Source: a virus. From it: a stretch of 28,961 nucleotides of DNA. Positions 11,206-18,013 of this stretch are shown here, piece by piece. Both the position numbers and the translations under genes were made by a program. The notes beneath the pieces are model-generated. The model saw nothing but the letters and a program-made list of their open reading frames with translations. It did no database searches and was not told the origin of the DNA. Where the stretch lies: IMG/VR virus record IMGVR_UViG_3300042894_000427, positions 1 through 28,961 of that record. One strand, given 5' to 3'. Positions within the stretch are counted from its first letter, which is position 1, and each line of letters starts with the position of its first letter.

Positions 11206-12785
11206 GTATTCCTCCTTATAATGTTTGATGAAGCACTAGCAGGAGCAGCCATCATAGCGGCACCTGTTGCTGCGTTTACTGCTGCACCTACAGCAACAAT
11301 GGCTGTAACAACAACTTTTTCAGATTCTTCTCTAACCTTTGGTGACATGTCTGCACCAACGTTACCAATAAAGTTAATGGCTCCAACAAGTGCTTCTGCA
11401 CCTGGGATTGCTGCCAGTTCTTCAGACAGGACGATATCGTCTGCTTGAGCAGCAACAAACAAAGCATCTAGGGCTTCTTCATATTCTGGCGAGCCTTGTT
11501 CTGAATTATTTAATATTTCATTTGCTACAGATACAAGTTCTGCTACTTGCTCATTTGAAAGTGTTGTTGGGTCTACTGTAGATACATCTACTGGTAACTC
11601 AGGTTCACTGACTTCGGGGGTTGTTGGCGGCTCTGGCTCTGGTAGCGGTTCTGGCTCAACCTCTTCTGGCTCTTTAACAGGTTCCTCGGTCTTTTCAGGT
11701 GTAGGTGTTGGGTCTCTGAAAGGTGGAATGGCTTGTAGTTCCTGTTGAGCGACACGCAGTGCCTCCTGTTCTGTCATTATATTTTGTAATGATACATCTA
11801 TTTTACCTTGATTTTCAATTTGTTTTTGCTGTAAAATAACTAATGCTAGATTAGCGTTAGACAAATCCAATTGTGCTTGCTCATACTCTGCGACAGCGTT
11901 GTCATATACTTGCTGTGCTTGTTCAAGAAGAACTAAAAGAGCAGGGTCTTTGATATATGTCACAGGTGTTTGTTCATTTTGAGAGAACCATTCTGCTGGA
12001 ACTGTAGCCCATGTCTGACTATTTATATAGAGTAGTTGGTTACAAGCACCACCACCATACTCGTAGAACCAAGCGTCAATAGGATAGGACTTGCCACCTT
12101 CGAGTGCGATTGGTTGGCTCCACCACCCACCACAACCTTTAAGAACCCAATTATCATTTACAACTGTGTTGCCAATTGTCATGTACCAACCATCATCTGC
12201 CTGAGCCAAGAACTCGTAGTTGTCTGTTGCTGGAACTGTTATGAAGCCTGTATAGTTAATCATTACGAAGTCTTCTCCACAGCCTTCCATATTTCCTCCA
12301 CCCCAATCCTTATCTATATTATCTACTGTAATTGTTTTACAGAATGTGTGGGCTGTTGTAGAACGTTCTGGATAATAGTTACTACGGTCAAATGTGTAGA
12401 TGTCTGCCTTTAATCCAGGAACTGTTGGCTCTGTGTTTTCTGGTAGCACTACTATCAGGTTGTTATCATAGTTTTCTCTTGCTTGGTCTACCGCAGATTT
12501 TGCGTCAGCAATAGCCTGAGACTTCTGGACTACTGAAATGTTTTTGTTATCTAGCAAACCCTGTGCTTCGGACAAAGCCAAGTTAGTTTCTGATTGTAGA
12601 GTCTCTGCTGCTGATAAAGAGTTCTGTGCCTCTGTTAGCCTAGCCTGAGCAGCAGAAACTTTAGCCTCTGCTACCTCTATCTTTGCGTCATACTCTGCTC
12701 TTGTTTCTGCAGATGCTGCCTGTGCCAAAAGGATAGGTGAGAGTGCTAGTGTTATAATTGCTAAAATAAAATGGGGTTTTTTAAT
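11202..12785 (-). CDS. Secreted coiled-coil/PA14 protein, apparent AUU start
   Basis: The 527-residue protein is read from ATT at 12785, which has AAGGAG exactly 7 nt upstream. It opens KKPHFILAIITLALSP and ends its signal peptide at an ASA site (residues 24-26). A TTG 20 codons in would cut this signal in half. After cleavage come an Ala/Gln-rich coiled coil (about 27-110), a PA14-type beta-sandwich (about 120-270: IDKDWGGG, ADDGWYMTIGN, KGCGGWWSQ, DAWFYEYGGG), a second coiled coil (about 275-355), a Pro/Glu-rich linker (about 358-400) and a helical domain ending in small hydrophobic residues. PA14 domains bind carbohydrates. It is probably exported and binds the cell surface or wall. It starts the lysis-region operon. 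Confidence 0.7.
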   Translation of the reverse strand: MKKPHFILAIITLALSPILLAQAASAETRAEYDAKIEVAEAKVSAAQARLTEAQNSLSAAETLQSETNLALSEAQGLLDNKNISVVQKSQAIADAKSAVDQARENYDNNLIVVLPENTEPTVPGLKADIYTFDRSNYYPERSTTAHTFCKTITVDNIDKDWGGGNMEGCGEDFVMINYTGFITVPATDNYEFLAQADDGWYMTIGNTVVNDNWVLKGCGGWWSQPIALEGGKSYPIDAWFYEYGGGACNQLLYINSQTWATVPAEWFSQNEQTPVTYIKDPALLVLLEQAQQVYDNAVAEYEQAQLDLSNANLALVILQQKQIENQGKIDVSLQNIMTEQEALRVAQQELQAIPPFRDPTPTPEKTEEPVKEPEEVEPEPLPEPEPPTTPEVSEPELPVDVSTVDPTTLSNEQVAELVSVANEILNNSEQGSPEYEEALDALFVAAQADDIVLSEELAAIPGAEALVGAINFIGNVGADMSPKVREESEKVVVTAIVAVGAAVNAATGAAMMAAPASASSNIIRRNT

Positions 12786-12795
12786 TTTAAGTCTC

Positions 12796-12817
12796 CTTGT
12801 TGGAAGTGCCCAACAAG
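12796..12817 (-). other. Stem-loop overlapping the ribosome site of the PA14 gene
   Basis: A perfect 8-bp inverted repeat CTTGTTGG/CCAACAAG with a 6-nt loop. The last AAG of the 3' arm is the first half of the AAGGAG ribosome-binding site. The predicted start of the promoter just upstream (about 12814) falls inside the 5' arm, so a transcript begun there would keep only about 5 bp of the stem. Confidence 0.65.
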
Positions 12818-12820
12818 ACT

Positions 12821-12849
12821 ATTATACCACTACATTATGTTTATGTTAA
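12821..12849 (-). promoter_or_regulatory. Promoter of the PA14/holin operon (TTAACA-17-TGGTATAAT)
   Basis: TTAACA (12844-12849), a 17-nt spacer and TATAAT (12821-12826) preceded by TGG give a near-consensus extended -10 promoter. The -35 box lies inside the 3' end of the large-terminase gene. The string AGTGGTATAATAGT is also found at 27337. Confidence 0.85.
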
Positions 12850-14626
12850 ACTGTTTTAAGTATGACTCTAGTTCTTTGTCTGCTGGTCTGTTGCGTTCAA
12901 CTATATTACGCTTATCAAACTCGTGCATTTCTTCTGTTGGCTTTCTATCACGGAAAGTATGTATCTCCACCATCTGGTTATTGTCCTTAACAGTATGAGA
13001 GATAGCACCAAAGATAGCACCACAAACAGCATCTGCAAGGTCCTTAGAAGACTTTCTAGGGTGGTCTACACGATTACCCCTCATAATCTTTAACTCTGTC
13101 AGTTCTTCAAACAGCAGGTCTATGGCTGGCATAGCAAGGCGTTCTTCATAAACAAGCATAGCCATATCCTCGTAGTGCTTCTTGGCAACAGATACAGTCT
13201 CAGTCTTTATACCAACAGCCTTAAGTTCATTTTGAATATCGAAGGATTGCCAGCGGTCAAAAGAAACCATGCCAATGTCAAAGCCTATTCTTCTAAGGTT
13301 TTGAATCCATTGCTTAACTTCGGATAAGTTGACAGGACCTTCAATCTTTGGTTCCCAATACACTACTGCATCTACTACTACAATAGGCATTACTTGGGCA
13401 TAGTCTTTAACTACCTGCACATTTACCCACTTTTCAACGTGAGCAATAGCAACAGCACACTTGTCATGTCTCTGTGCAAGGTCAGCATGGACAAAATATT
13501 TTTTGTCTGGGTCTGGTTTGAAAGAATCCATAAATCTTTTATTTGAATCGATAGGGTTTACGATAGTCATGGTTGCACGAACCTTGTCCTGCTGCTTAAA
13601 GAATGCATCCGAAGCATAGGTAGGCACACAAGCAAAACGCATCATAGCATCTCCAAGGTCTGTGTAGAATGCTAACTTGAAGTCATCAATTTTACGAGTA
13701 GGGTTTACGACCCATGTAGGTCTTTTGATAGCGAACATTCCAGGAAACTTGTAGGACAGAATGTTATCCTCTTCCCACTCAATCTCCAGAGTGTTTCCTT
13801 CTGTATCTTCTGGCAATTCTGGATTCATAATAAACTTATGTTTCTTTGTTACAACTTCTTTGTCTGCAATTACTGCATCATATCTAGTAGAGATAAAGTC
13901 TCCAGGATAGCGAGGAAATGACAGCAAGGCTACCTTGCCAAGGTCAGGGAAGCGAGAGTCTACGGAAGCACGGAAGGCTTTATAGATGTTGTCAGCAGTC
14001 TTGCCTTGGTCATTGCCATTAGTGTTTTCACTAGCAAAACCAGAAATCTCATCGAGAACTGCAAGGATAAGGTTAAGACCCTCGTGAGACTCACGCTCAG
14101 AGTGACCAGAGTAAACAGTAATAGCATTATTAAACTCAATGCTATCTACCTTTGCATAATACTTTCCAGCAAACCATGGGGAACGTTCAATCTTGTTCTT
14201 GAAACCTTTGAAGAAAACGTTCTTAGCCTGTTGTGCGTTGATAGCGATGTTGATAATATCGATGGCATCTCCTGTTGGCTTACCAAAGTAGCGAGCAGGG
14301 TCTTTAAGACAAAGTAGTTTATAAACGATATAGCAACAAGCAACTGTAGACACAAAGTCCTTACCAGAACCTTTCCCCAGTTGTAGGATAACCTCATTCT
14401 TAGTATACTTATTGTAGTATCTACGACCTTCTGTCTCTCCCAGGATTTCAATAACTTCTTCTAGTTTATAAATTTGGCTCATAGCCTCAACAATGTCATA
14501 CTGAATCTGTGATAGTGGTGGTTGCTGAAGATAGTCTTCACCCTCAACAAATGTTTTAACATCCACAGGAACTTCTGCAAACACATTGCTTTTAAGAACT
14601 TCAAAGAAATCATTGAACATTGACAA
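12830..14626 (-). CDS. terL: Terminase large subunit
   Basis: The 598-residue protein has an ATPase domain with Walker A LGKGSGKDF (83-91) and a hydrophobic Walker B LILAVLDEIS (186-195). An RNase H-like nuclease domain has acidic residues in FVHADLAQ (D382), MVSFDRWQS (D457) and SSKDLADAVCGA (D529/D532). This is the full layout of the motor that packages DNA and cuts concatemers. TTG at 14626 has GAGG 9 nt upstream; an ATG two codons later lacks such a site. It overlaps the small-subunit gene by 17 nt, as terminase pairs often do. Its Walker A differs from the common GxGxGKS only in the final Asp. Confidence 0.95.
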   Translation of the reverse strand: MSMFNDFFEVLKSNVFAEVPVDVKTFVEGEDYLQQPPLSQIQYDIVEAMSQIYKLEEVIEILGETEGRRYYNKYTKNEVILQLGKGSGKDFVSTVACCYIVYKLLCLKDPARYFGKPTGDAIDIINIAINAQQAKNVFFKGFKNKIERSPWFAGKYYAKVDSIEFNNAITVYSGHSERESHEGLNLILAVLDEISGFASENTNGNDQGKTADNIYKAFRASVDSRFPDLGKVALLSFPRYPGDFISTRYDAVIADKEVVTKKHKFIMNPELPEDTEGNTLEIEWEEDNILSYKFPGMFAIKRPTWVVNPTRKIDDFKLAFYTDLGDAMMRFACVPTYASDAFFKQQDKVRATMTIVNPIDSNKRFMDSFKPDPDKKYFVHADLAQRHDKCAVAIAHVEKWVNVQVVKDYAQVMPIVVVDAVVYWEPKIEGPVNLSEVKQWIQNLRRIGFDIGMVSFDRWQSFDIQNELKAVGIKTETVSVAKKHYEDMAMLVYEERLAMPAIDLLFEELTELKIMRGNRVDHPRKSSKDLADAVCGAIFGAISHTVKDNNQMVEIHTFRDRKPTEEMHEFDKRNIVERNRPADKELESYLKQFNINIM

Positions 14627-15143
14627 TTGTGATTACCTCTTGTTCCTTAGATACTGAAGACAGCCTACGCATAATCTCGTCACGAATCTGTGGGTACTCA
14701 CTAGCAATATCTCTAAGTATACCAACAAGAATATCCTGCTTACGTTCAATCTCTAGCATCTCTTCTGCTAGTTCTTTGTTCTCTAACAGTCCTGCTTTTT
14801 GTAGCATGTCTATACGAGTTTTCTCTAGGTCCATGACCAACTTAATACCTGCGGTTTTTGCACCAAGGTTAGCGACTGTAGTCGCATCGTCAATAACTTC
14901 ATATGCTTTACTAATTAGTTTAGTATAGTGTGTGTCTGCACCAACCAACGCTTCCTTAGCCCTTGCACGAATTGCAGCGTTATCAGAAGCCATCATACGC
15001 CACTGGTTGATGTGAGCAACAACCTTTTGCCTTGACAGAGACAGTTCTTTAGAAATTTGGGTAGGTTCTTCACCTTGGAGATACTTCTCCACAACCCTGT
15101 TCATCTCATCGAGATGTTCAACTGTTAAATCTTCAATCGACAT
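14610..15143 (-). CDS. terS: Terminase small subunit-like protein
   Basis: The 177-residue protein opens with a helix-turn-helix (about 10-50; EYVEKYLQ-like helix, EEPTQISKELSLSRQKVVAHINQW), then a long helical region rich in Glu, Asp, Lys (EVIDDATTVANLGAKTAGIKLVMDLEKT, LLENKELAEEMLEIERKQDI). That is the usual DNA-binding plus oligomerisation layout of small terminase subunits. Its position immediately before terL with a 17-nt overlap supports the call. Sequence similarity alone would not prove it. The start overlaps the upstream gene by 11 nt. Confidence 0.7.
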   Translation of the reverse strand: MSIEDLTVEHLDEMNRVVEKYLQGEEPTQISKELSLSRQKVVAHINQWRMMASDNAAIRARAKEALVGADTHYTKLISKAYEVIDDATTVANLGAKTAGIKLVMDLEKTRIDMLQKAGLLENKELAEEMLEIERKQDILVGILRDIASEYPQIRDEIMRRLSSVSKEQEVITIVNVQ

Positions 15144-15420
15144 TTTTCTTTCGCCTTCCTCGTTTTGTTGGTATGCGTCTTACCCTTTCTGGAGCAAATG
15201 AACGCCATGTTCCAATCGATGCTTTATGCACCTCAAAACAATCTACCCAAACCAATCCGTTTTCTGTATTAGTTACAACACTAGAAAACTTAAACTTGCC
15301 ACCGTGTTCTCCCTCTATCTTAATGATATCACCTGGAACGATAGTAAAGTTGCCAATTTTCAACTCATACTCCCTTTGAAACTTTGTAACCTGTGGCTTT
15401 ATGCTTTTTACTTTCTTCAT
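15133..15420 (-). CDS. Conserved small phage protein with SH3-like beta core
   Basis: The 95-residue basic protein has a beta-rich centre (KIGNFTIVPGDIIKIEGEHGGKF, SSVVTNTENGLVWVDCFEVHK) and a Lys/Arg-rich end (VRRIPTKRGRRKKN). Small proteins with a GDIIKIxGEHGxKFKF and VWVDCFE core occur widely in actinophages, with no assigned function as far as I recall. It overlaps its upstream neighbour as ATGA and the small terminase by 11 nt. Nucleic-acid binding is a guess from the basic tail. Confidence 0.65.
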   Translation of the reverse strand: MKKVKSIKPQVTKFQREYELKIGNFTIVPGDIIKIEGEHGGKFKFSSVVTNTENGLVWVDCFEVHKASIGTWRSFAPERVRRIPTKRGRRKKNVD

Positions 15421-15572
15421 CTCTTTGACTTTCTCAACTTAAACTTGGCTAAATAAACATAGATTGTCTCTACGCTAGTGCCACATTCCAGAGCAATCTG
15501 CTCTGGAGTTTTCTTGTCTACATGAAATCTTTTGCGAAGCCATGCTTCATTTGTATAAAACTTATTAGCCAT
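15417..15572 (-). CDS. Small helix-turn-helix protein (51 aa)
   Basis: The protein starts MANKFYTNEAWLRKRFHVDKK and has a clear HTH: TPEQIALECGTSVETIYVYLAKF. A-L-E-C-G-T-S marks the turn and the second helix is the recognition helix. ATG 15572 is chosen because it overlaps the RuvC-like gene's stop as TGATG; an 18-codon extension would lie fully in that gene. It resembles the DNA-binding half of small phage terminase-like or resolvase-type HTH proteins. Target unknown. Confidence 0.7.
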   Translation of the reverse strand: MANKFYTNEAWLRKRFHVDKKTPEQIALECGTSVETIYVYLAKFKLRKSKR

Positions 15573-16147
15573 CAGTATCCAAACGCCTTGTCCCAGTTCT
15601 TCAAAGCCCAATGTCCAATAGCACACGCATCTGCAACATCGTCATCCTCTAACTGCTTATCATAGTTTATATTAACAAAGTTAATTGTTCTTTGCTTTCG
15701 AATATTTCGTTCCTCATTTTTAAACCAAGAAACAGACTTGCCTGGATTCTTCTTTTGAATCCCATGCTTTTCTTCTTTAGTTAGTTTCTTATTACCAATG
15801 AAGTTTTGCCATGTGATAGGAGATACAGAGCCAATCTTCTTTACCCCAGACATAGAAGCAGCCCCAAGCAACGCTCCCTGGACCATAGCCAGTTGAGCAG
15901 CAGTCTTAGGGCTGTTCATAAATACTGTGTGTTCAATTATAACTGTATCAAAGTCAAACTTATCAAAGAAAGATTTTGTTTTCTTAGCGGCATCCATTAC
16001 CTTGTCGTAGGTAGATATGCCTTCAAACTTAATCTTTCCACAAGCAATAATCCTGTCATCTTCGAAAATAGCAAAGGCTAGGCTGTTAGTGCTTGCATCA
16101 ATAGCACAGAATCTTTTAGGCTTCTTAGTCAAGTTTAATTTTACCAT
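15572..16147 (-). CDS. RuvC-like Holliday-junction resolvase
   Basis: The 191-residue protein has an RNase H-fold with the four-acid pattern: FCAIDAST (D17), VIIEHTVF (E72) and the C-terminal LEDDDVADACAIGHW (D168-170, D173). The NSPKTAAQLAMVQGAL segment matches the RuvC helix that contacts DNA, and WQNFIGNKKLTKEEKH is also typical. RuvC-type phage enzymes resolve branched DNA before packaging, which fits its place three genes upstream of the terminase pair. It overlaps the zinc-finger gene by 23 nt. Confidence 0.9.
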   Translation of the reverse strand: MVKLNLTKKPKRFCAIDASTNSLAFAIFEDDRIIACGKIKFEGISTYDKVMDAAKKTKSFFDKFDFDTVIIEHTVFMNSPKTAAQLAMVQGALLGAASMSGVKKIGSVSPITWQNFIGNKKLTKEEKHGIQKKNPGKSVSWFKNEERNIRKQRTINFVNINYDKQLEDDDVADACAIGHWALKNWDKAFGY

Positions 16148-16424
16148 TTAGGATATCCTTAATCTCTTTAAGAGTGTCTTTAACATCATCTGGGTTTACC
16201 TCGCAAGATTGGCAAATAGTTTCTTCGGTATACATAGACAGGTATCTATTGCAAGTCTTGCAAAGCCTAATCTTGCCAGCACGTTTCTTAACCTTGTCCC
16301 TTACATACTTTTGAGCAATCTTTTCTCTAGTTGCTTGCTCCCTACATTCAGGAGAGCAGTATATCTGATAGGATAGTTGAGTTTGGAATTGCTTATCGCA
16401 CCAACTACAATGTTTGTTCTTCAT
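16125..16424 (-). CDS. Small double zinc-finger protein
   Basis: The 99-residue protein has four Cys pairs: KHCSWCDKQF, IYCSPECR, LCKTCNRYL and ICQSCEV. The first two pairs form one zinc site and the last two another, connected by a basic helix (REKIAQKYVRDKVKKRAGK). Such proteins often bind DNA or RNA. It lies between two DNA-processing nucleases and overlaps both (20 nt with the Cas4-like gene, 23 nt with the RuvC-like gene), so a role in DNA processing is likely but undefined. Confidence 0.7.
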   Translation of the reverse strand: MKNKHCSWCDKQFQTQLSYQIYCSPECREQATREKIAQKYVRDKVKKRAGKIRLCKTCNRYLSMYTEETICQSCEVNPDDVKDTLKEIKDILNGKIKLD

Positions 16425-17214
16425 TCAAAGGCTCCAGAGATTTAATTTTTATCTCTCCAGAACCTGCAGAAGCACAAGCCGCTTGTATAGGGCATGTCTT
16501 GCATATCTTTGAATTAGAACGATAATTTTTCTCTGGCAGGGTTTTATCTTCCCAAGCCTTACGAACAGTTCTCATCCATTCAAAAGTGTTCTCTACCCAC
16601 TCGTACATGTACTGATTTAATTCTACAGGAAAAATCAACAGTTCGTGATTGTTCTTGTTCTCATAAATCAATACTGCTTTGCTCTTATTAAGAATCTTCA
16701 TGTAGATAAGCAACTGAATCATGTGACCCAGTTTAGGCTTCCCTGCACTTTTACGATACTCAAAGCCTTCATTAGGCATTGTCTTAATTTCGCCAAGCAG
16801 TTCTTTATCTTCCCAGTTAAGGATAACGTCACCATAACCAAAGATTGGTGGGTCGTTATATGTTACCTTAAACTCAGAATCTACAAGAAGCCCTGGAACA
16901 TTTCCCATAGCCTCTTGAATTCTTTCGTGTGCCTTTGTACCAGCAGTCATGTTTGCACCGCCATACGCATCAGCGTTATCAACAAAGTTGGCACCTTCAA
17001 ATGCTAGATACCAGTAACGAGGACATTCTCCATGAGAGAACGCAATCGTGCTAGGTGCAAAGGTTTTCTTTGTTTGAAACTTGTCTACACGATTAACAGT
17101 ATAACCAGAGTTAATCTTGTCAATCAGTGCTTGCTTGTCTAGGAATGATGGTTTGGAGTTTGGGTTCTTCTCAACCTTTTTAATCATTACCTGACTTAAT
17201 AAATTTTTTGCCAT
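16405..17214 (-). CDS. Cas4/RecB-like PD-(D/E)XK exonuclease
   Basis: The 269-residue protein has the RecB-nuclease motifs GTKAHERIQ (H96), GYGDVIL (D129), LGEIKT (E142, K144) and HMIQLLIYM (Q167). One Cys near the start (GECPRYW, C64) and a cluster CKTCPIQAAC at the end (C238, C241, C247) would hold a 4Fe-4S cluster as in Cas4 and AddB enzymes. Phages use such enzymes for recombination, host-DNA degradation or resection. There is no CRISPR context. No Shine-Dalgarno is obvious before the ATG, which lies 7 nt after the preceding gene. Confidence 0.88.
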   Translation of the reverse strand: MAKNLLSQVMIKKVEKNPNSKPSFLDKQALIDKINSGYTVNRVDKFQTKKTFAPSTIAFSHGECPRYWYLAFEGANFVDNADAYGGANMTAGTKAHERIQEAMGNVPGLLVDSEFKVTYNDPPIFGYGDVILNWEDKELLGEIKTMPNEGFEYRKSAGKPKLGHMIQLLIYMKILNKSKAVLIYENKNNHELLIFPVELNQYMYEWVENTFEWMRTVRKAWEDKTLPEKNYRSNSKICKTCPIQAACASAGSGEIKIKSLEPLNEEQTL

Positions 17215-17221
17215 AATAACA

Positions 17222-17527
17222 CTAGCGAGTGATATATTTAAGAGCCGAAACGAGGTTGTTAATAGCCTCAGCAGCGGTGTAATAAATATTCTTTTTCGCT
17301 CTGTCTCCTTTATCTACGTTAGTTAGCCATGTGGCTTTGAAAGACATCTTCGCAGCAATTGCTTGCAAGCGAACGATTTCTACTTGTGCAACGTTAAGAG
17401 GAATATCTGGTTTAAGAATTACCTTAGCAATAAAGGTAAGAGCAGTAGTCAGTTCTTCATCATTCATAAAGTCAGCAATTTCTGTGAGACCATTGACCTG
17501 TTCAATTGTTGTCTGTGTTTGTTCCAT
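17222..17527 (-). CDS. Conserved hypothetical helical protein
   Basis: The 101-residue, helical, soluble protein (LTEIADFMNDEELTTALTFIAK, PLNVAQVEIVRLQAIAAKM, KNIYYTAAEAINNLVSALKYI) has no cysteines or catalytic motif. Proteins with the same V-E-I-V-R-L-Q-A-I-A-A-K core occur next to recombination genes in actinophages, but I do not know a function. It starts a new transcription unit: a promoter lies 26 nt upstream and AAGGA precedes the ATG by 7 nt. Confidence 0.7.
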   Translation of the reverse strand: MEQTQTTIEQVNGLTEIADFMNDEELTTALTFIAKVILKPDIPLNVAQVEIVRLQAIAAKMSFKATWLTNVDKGDRAKKNIYYTAAEAINNLVSALKYITR

Positions 17528-17552
17528 TTAGTATCCTTAATGTTGTAATTCT

Positions 17553-17582
17553 ATTATACACTATTAGGCGGTAGTTGGTCAA
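17553..17582 (-). promoter_or_regulatory. Promoter (TTGACC-18-TATAAT) before the nuclease/terminase block
   Basis: Minus-strand TTGACC (17577-17582), 18-nt spacer, TATAAT (17553-17558), located in the 3' end of the upstream gene. The 5' leader is about 20 nt and includes AAGGA. It probably drives the 17527-to-terminase run of genes. Confidence 0.75.
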
Positions 17583-17853
17583 GTATCATCTCTAGTAGAG
17601 ACAACTCAATGACTGCTAGTCTTGTTTTAATACCGTCCTCGCCAAGGACAACTACAATTGCTGGATTATCGTTATTACGAATAGCATCTGTAGTTGCCTT
17701 AGCCCAGACATCTTTATTCAGGGTAAAAGACTTGCCAACCTCTTTAAAGTCAACTGTAAAGCCTTCCCAAGAAGCATCTCCCTTATGAGTACCCCTGCCA
17801 GAGTTCTTGTGCTGTTTAGCACCAATACGCTTACTCTCGCTTCTCTCGCTCAT
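17554..17853 (-). CDS. Probable Hjc/RecU-like PD-(D/E)XK nuclease
   Basis: The 99-residue protein begins MSERSESKRIGAKQHKNSG. It has the block SGRGTHKGDASWEGFTVDFKEVGKSFTL, then a helix, then NPAIVVVLGEDG. The G-D ... F-x-V-D-F-K-E-V arrangement resembles the catalytic D and E-x-K strand of Hjc/RecU-type Holliday-junction nucleases, but the E-x-K is D-x-K here. The ATG at 17853 is the first that fits without an N-terminal run of Arg from the neighbouring gene. It sits beside RecA, matching a recombination role. Call is tentative. Confidence 0.5.
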   Translation of the reverse strand: MSERSESKRIGAKQHKNSGRGTHKGDASWEGFTVDFKEVGKSFTLNKDVWAKATTDAIRNNDNPAIVVVLGEDGIKTRLAVIELSLLEMILDQLPPNSV

Positions 17854-18013
17854 AATCTTTCTTCTTCTTAGTCTCAAGACTTACTTCATTGAGGTGTTTC
17901 TCTGGACACATCCAAGTTATTAGTTTCTCTGATGGATATACTCTTACAGACTTTACATCTACCCTGCATGTATGGCAAGGAAAGGTTCCTGGATATACTG
18001 TGTACTTACCCAT
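17831..18013 (-). CDS. Small zinc-binding protein (60 aa)
   Basis: The basic protein has FPCHTCRVDVKS and a second group TWMCPEKHLNEVS, giving a CxxC ... CxxxH set for one zinc ion, followed by a Lys/Glu-rich helix (KKKKDYEREKRE). It overlaps recA by 8 nt and the nuclease-like gene by 23 nt. Small proteins of this layout occur near recA in several actinophages, without known function. Nucleic-acid binding is plausible. Confidence 0.7.
   Translation of the reverse strand: MGKYTVYPGTFPCHTCRVDVKSVRVYPSEKLITWMCPEKHLNEVSLETKKKKDYEREKRE

Noticed and set aside
12036-12413. 125-codon plus-strand frame opposite the PA14 gene
   Set aside because: It is a reverse-complement shadow rich in Cys/Thr/Ile, with no recognisable fold or start signal.
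14146-14451. 101-codon minus-strand frame inside the large terminase gene
   Set aside because: The terminase frame carries all motor and nuclease motifs across this stretch. The other frame has no motif and is a shadow.
16405-17214. Cas4-like nuclease as part of a CRISPR system
   Set aside because: No repeats, spacers or other cas genes are present. Cas4/RecB-like nucleases are common in phage recombination modules.
17196-17221. Possible leaderless start for the Cas4-like gene
   Set aside because: A TANNNT match 4 nt upstream is weak and the spacing differs from the consistent 5-6 nt sites, so I did not call a promoter.
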